Assembly: GCA_035554595.1 (NCBI GenBank)
Contig: DATMIH010000085.1
Coordinates: forward strand, 1-15,145
Direction of reading: 5' to 3'
Origin: VRUE01 sp035554595
GTDB lineage: Bacteria > Actinomycetota > Thermoleophilia > Solirubrobacterales > 70-9
Length of the DNA stretch: 15,145 bases
Position numbers and translations under genes: made by a program. Below, piece by piece: positions 12,850 through 15,145 of the stretch. The notes under the pieces are model-generated. The model was not told where the DNA came from. It saw only the letters and a program-made list of their open reading frames with translations, and ran no database searches. Numbering within the stretch: position 1 is the stretch's first letter; each line of letters opens with the position of its first letter.

Positions 12850-13956
12850 ATGCAACGACCGCGGCTCAAGCGCACTACGCAGCGAATGGAAGCGCCCAAC
12901 GGCGACGTCTACCTGCTCCGCCCCAGCTCCGGCGCGGACATCCACATCGAGAACCCCGACCGGGAGGGCCGGCGCCTGCTCGCCGCTCTCGACGGGACCT
13001 GGACCGAGGAGGAGTTGATCGAGGAGTTCGGCACCGATGAGGTCGGCGACCTGCTCGCCCAGTTCGAGGAGCTCGGCGTGGTCGAGGACGCCGCCGATGA
13101 CGACGGGATTCCCGAGGCGGTGGTCGAGCGGCTCGACCGCCAGCTGCGCTACTTCAGCGACATCACCACGGGGCCGACCGCGGCCGAGTGCCAGAAGCGG
13201 TTGGCGAAGGCGCGCATCGCCGTGCTCGGCGTCGGCGGGCTCGGCGGCTGGGTTGCCCTCAACCTGGCCTGCTGCGGAGTTGGCGAGATGCTGCTGCTCG
13301 ATTTCGACCGGGTCGAGCTGAGCAACCTCAACCGCCAGGTCCTCTACTCCGAGGCCGACATCGGCCGCTTCAAGGCCGAGGCGGCGGCCGAGCGGCTGGC
13401 CGGGTTCAACTCGGGGATCAAGCTCGAGCCGCGCGTGCAGCGGCTCGACAGCGAAGCGGCGATCGCCGAGACGATCGCCGGCTATGACCTCGTGATCGAC
13501 GCCTGCGATTGGCCGGCGCACGACATCGAGCGCTGGATCAACTCGGCCTGCTTCGCCGCTCGCATCCCCTTCATCGCGATGAGCCACTTCCCGCCGGTGG
13601 CGCGGGTCGGGCCGCTCTACGTGCCGGGCGTGACCGGTTGCTTCTCCTGCCAGGAGATCGCCTACCGGCGCACCTTCCCGCTCTACGACATCGCCGTCAA
13701 CCAGCAGCGGGGCAAAGGCTCGCCCGCCGCCACCCTCGGCCCCGCCTGCAGCATGATCGGCGGCCAGGTCGGGCTCGACATCATGCACCACATAACGGGC
13801 CTCGCCAGGCCCTCGACCCTGGGCGTCGGGCACATGTATGACCTGCGCACGATGGCGGTCGATCGGGAGCCCGTCGTGCCGGACCCGAGCTGTCCGGTTT
13901 GCGGCCCGATGCAGCCTTCCTCCGACCAGGAGCTTCGCGAGACTGCTCCCGGCTAA
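12850..13956 (+). CDS. ThiF/E1-like adenylyltransferase with N-terminal RiPP recognition (PqqD-like) domain
   Basis: A 368-residue protein. Residues 13-82 resemble the winged-helix leader-peptide clamp (RRE) seen at the N-terminus of MccB and TOMM cyclodehydratase partner proteins: YLLRPSSGADIHIENPDREG, RRLLAALDGTWTEEELIEEF, then LLAQFEELGVVED. Residues 120-330 are an E1/ThiF fold with GVGGLG at 127-132, DFDRVELSNLNRQVLY at 151-166 (N161, R162), K175, and DACDWPAHD at 217-225. Two CxxC pairs (C264/C267; C348/C351) should bind a structural zinc. Such enzymes adenylate a peptide or protein carboxyl terminus. AGGAGG (12835-12840) is 9 nt before the ATG. There is no YcaO, transporter or obvious precursor beside it; a ubiquitin-like or MoaD/ThiS partner encoded elsewhere remains possible. 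Confidence 0.82.
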   Translation: MQRPRLKRTTQRMEAPNGDVYLLRPSSGADIHIENPDREGRRLLAALDGTWTEEELIEEFGTDEVGDLLAQFEELGVVEDAADDDGIPEAVVERLDRQLRYFSDITTGPTAAECQKRLAKARIAVLGVGGLGGWVALNLACCGVGEMLLLDFDRVELSNLNRQVLYSEADIGRFKAEAAAERLAGFNSGIKLEPRVQRLDSEAAIAETIAGYDLVIDACDWPAHDIERWINSACFAARIPFIAMSHFPPVARVGPLYVPGVTGCFSCQEIAYRRTFPLYDIAVNQQRGKGSPAATLGPACSMIGGQVGLDIMHHITGLARPSTLGVGHMYDLRTMAVDREPVVPDPSCPVCGPMQPSSDQELRETAPG

Positions 13957-14573
13957 CGGCTCTTGCTGAGGGCGCGGCCGGCGATCGGAACGAAGAAGAG
14001 CGCCAGCCAGCAGTAGGTCGCGAGTTCGGGGCTGAAGAGGGCGACCAGGATCGAGAGCAGGAAGATCCCGGCGATCGCCAGCGCCGAGCGCTCGCCCGAG
14101 CGCGCCTGCTCGGCCGAGACCTTGCTCAAGCCGGCGCGCCTGGCGTCGGCGAAGAGCAGGACGCCGGCGAGGATCACGCCGACCAGGTTGACCGCGTAGA
14201 GGATCACCGCCGCCTCCGCCCCACCGTGGTCGCCGAGGATCTGGCTGCTGAATGGGATCAGCACAATCCAGGCTAGGTAGAAGAGGTTGAGCACGATCAG
14301 GCGGCCGTCGAAACCGGTGACGTCGCCGAAGAAGCGGTGGTGGACGAGCCAGAAGCGGCCGATCACGGCGAAGCTGATCGCGTAAGCGAAGAGGTCCTGC
14401 CGCTCGTTCCACAACGCTTTGCCGAGCTCGTGATCGGAGACCGCGGGCTCCACTCCCAACTGCAGGACCAGCAGCGTGATCGCGATCGCGAAGACGCCGT
14501 CGCTGAAGGCGACGATGCGCGAGAACTCGATCTCGTTCTCCTCCCGCTGCTTGGCCGTCTGCACTCGCGACAC
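13953..14573 (-). CDS. TMEM175 family (DUF1211) potassium channel-like protein
   Basis: A 206-residue membrane protein with the family signature RIVAFSDGVFAIAITLLVLQ in the first helix (residues 19-38, FSD at 23-25). Further helices follow: DLFAYAISFAVIGRFWLVHH, RLIVLNLFYLAWIVLIPFSS, an AVILYAVNLVGVILAGVLLF segment and two C-terminal helices. Bacterial TMEM175 proteins form tetrameric potassium-permeable channels with the FSD motif lining the pore. I chose GTG 14573; GTG 14564 is equally possible, and in-frame codons further upstream show no homology. Its stop overlaps the ThiF stop on the other strand by 4 nt (CTAA at 13953-13956), so the two genes converge with no terminator space. Confidence 0.85.
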   Translation of the reverse strand: MSRVQTAKQREENEIEFSRIVAFSDGVFAIAITLLVLQLGVEPAVSDHELGKALWNERQDLFAYAISFAVIGRFWLVHHRFFGDVTGFDGRLIVLNLFYLAWIVLIPFSSQILGDHGGAEAAVILYAVNLVGVILAGVLLFADARRAGLSKVSAEQARSGERSALAIAGIFLLSILVALFSPELATYCWLALFFVPIAGRALSKSR

Positions 14574-14711
14574 GGCCCCATCATTGAGGCCGGCCGCGAC
14601 GGAACCGCGACGGCACGCGTCTGACTCCGCGGCGAGCTTTGGAACATCCAGGATTGGATTCCCGAATCGGGGGCAGACAAGGGGGAAGCACCCAACCGAC
14701 CAGGAAGAGCG

Positions 14712-15145
14712 ATGCCCCAAGACCCACCGATGAGCGAGCAACGGACTGAGAGCGACGCCGCGTTTCGCGACCGCGAGGGCAACCCGAGGCGCGATTACAC
14801 GCAGGAGGGCGCCGCCGCACAGAGCAGCTGGTGGGCGACGATCAAGCGCACTGCCACCGAGTTCCAGGAGGACAACCTCAGCGACTGGGCGGCAGCGCTC
14901 ACCTATTACGGGCTGCTCTCGCTGTTCCCGGCGCTGATCGCAATGGTCTCGCTGATCGGAATCTTCGGCGATCCCAAGTCGACGACCTCGAGCCTGACCG
15001 ACATCATCACCGAAATCGGCCCCTCCTCAGCGGCGGAAACCTTCAAGGGCCCGATTGAATCGATCACCAAATCGAGCGGCACCGCCGGCATCGCCCTCGT
15101 TCTCGGCATCGCCGTCGCGCTGTGGTCGGCGTCGGGCTACACCGG
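14712..15145 (+). CDS. YihY/virulence factor BrkB family membrane protein (5' part, cut by window edge)
   Basis: The first 144 codons are present. An acidic/basic soluble head of about 35 residues comes first. The family start follows: WWATIKRTATEFQEDNLSDW, then the signature AAALTYYGLLSLFPALIAMV (TM1), then a loop and the next membrane segment GIALVLGIAVALWSASGYT. These proteins were once called RNase BN, but the function of the family is unsettled; a multi-pass permease-like role is usually assumed. The ATG at 14712 is preceded by AGGAAG at 6-7 nt; an in-frame ATG at 14730 is an alternative. It is divergent from the TMEM175-like gene with a spacer of about 138 nt in which I see no convincing promoter. 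Confidence 0.88.
   Translation, partial: MPQDPPMSEQRTESDAAFRDREGNPRRDYTQEGAAAQSSWWATIKRTATEFQEDNLSDWAAALTYYGLLSLFPALIAMVSLIGIFGDPKSTTSSLTDIITEIGPSSAAETFKGPIESITKSSGTAGIALVLGIAVALWSASGYT

Noticed and set aside
12781..14412. 543-codon minus-strand frame across the ThiF gene
   Set aside because: It is the antisense shadow of the ThiF/E1 gene and the 3' part of the TMEM175 region, with no recognisable domain. A 17-codon in-frame end (12781-12834) near the ThiF promoter looks peptide-like but has only an anti-Shine-Dalgarno sequence in front.

Overview
The window looks like chromosomal DNA of a high-GC actinobacterium. I infer a Thermoleophilia/Solirubrobacterales-type organism from the very high GC, frequent GTG/TTG starts, a deazaflavin (F420)-type oxidoreductase, an iron-sulfur UdgB uracil-DNA glycosylase, an actinobacterial MMPL transporter and Solirubrobacterales-style ArsR-like regulators. 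No rRNA or marker gene proves the lineage. Most genes are housekeeping or solitary accessory genes. There is no prophage, transposase or CRISPR array.

Layout. 1-341: no convincing gene; a near-consensus leftward promoter (217-245) and a foldable leader running off the edge. 342-1813 (-): a GTGA-overlapping pair, SDR oxidoreductase then MerR-like regulator. 1789-2580 (-): a PD-(D/E)XK nuclease ORF that has no stop of its own and runs in frame through tRNA-Tyr(GTA) (2035-2116) into an AbrB-like segment. 2625-3478: a divergent pair, SnoaL/NTF2-like protein (-) and DDN-like F420-type enzyme (+). 3504-5799: primary-type sigma-70 factor (-) and, divergently, GTP cyclohydrolase FolE2/MptA (+). 5867-7057: an AbiEi-like winged-helix/DUF559-type nuclease gene (-) bracketed by four related ~45-bp palindromes, with a strong G-quadruplex motif upstream. 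7179-10612 (-): a tight operon of ferritin-like lipoprotein, MMPL exporter and phosphatidylglycerophosphate synthase. 10669-12701: an intact ArsR-like regulator (-), a 350-bp spacer with palindromes and a possible 19-codon minigene, UdgB (+), and a broken ArsR-like paralogue (-). 12850-13956 (+): a ThiF/E1 enzyme with an N-terminal peptide-binding (RRE/PqqD-like) domain, as in MccB-type RiPP enzymes. 13953-14573 (-): TMEM175-like channel. 14712-end (+): YihY/BrkB-like membrane protein, cut by the window edge.

How the genes fit together. The lipoprotein-MMPL-PgsA operon is envelope-related. SigA, FolE2, PgsA and tRNA-Tyr are core functions. The best candidates for something undescribed are the nuclease gene with its bracket of REP-like palindromes, the nuclease-tRNA-AbrB continuous reading frame, and the solitary RRE-ThiF enzyme with no obvious substrate gene.
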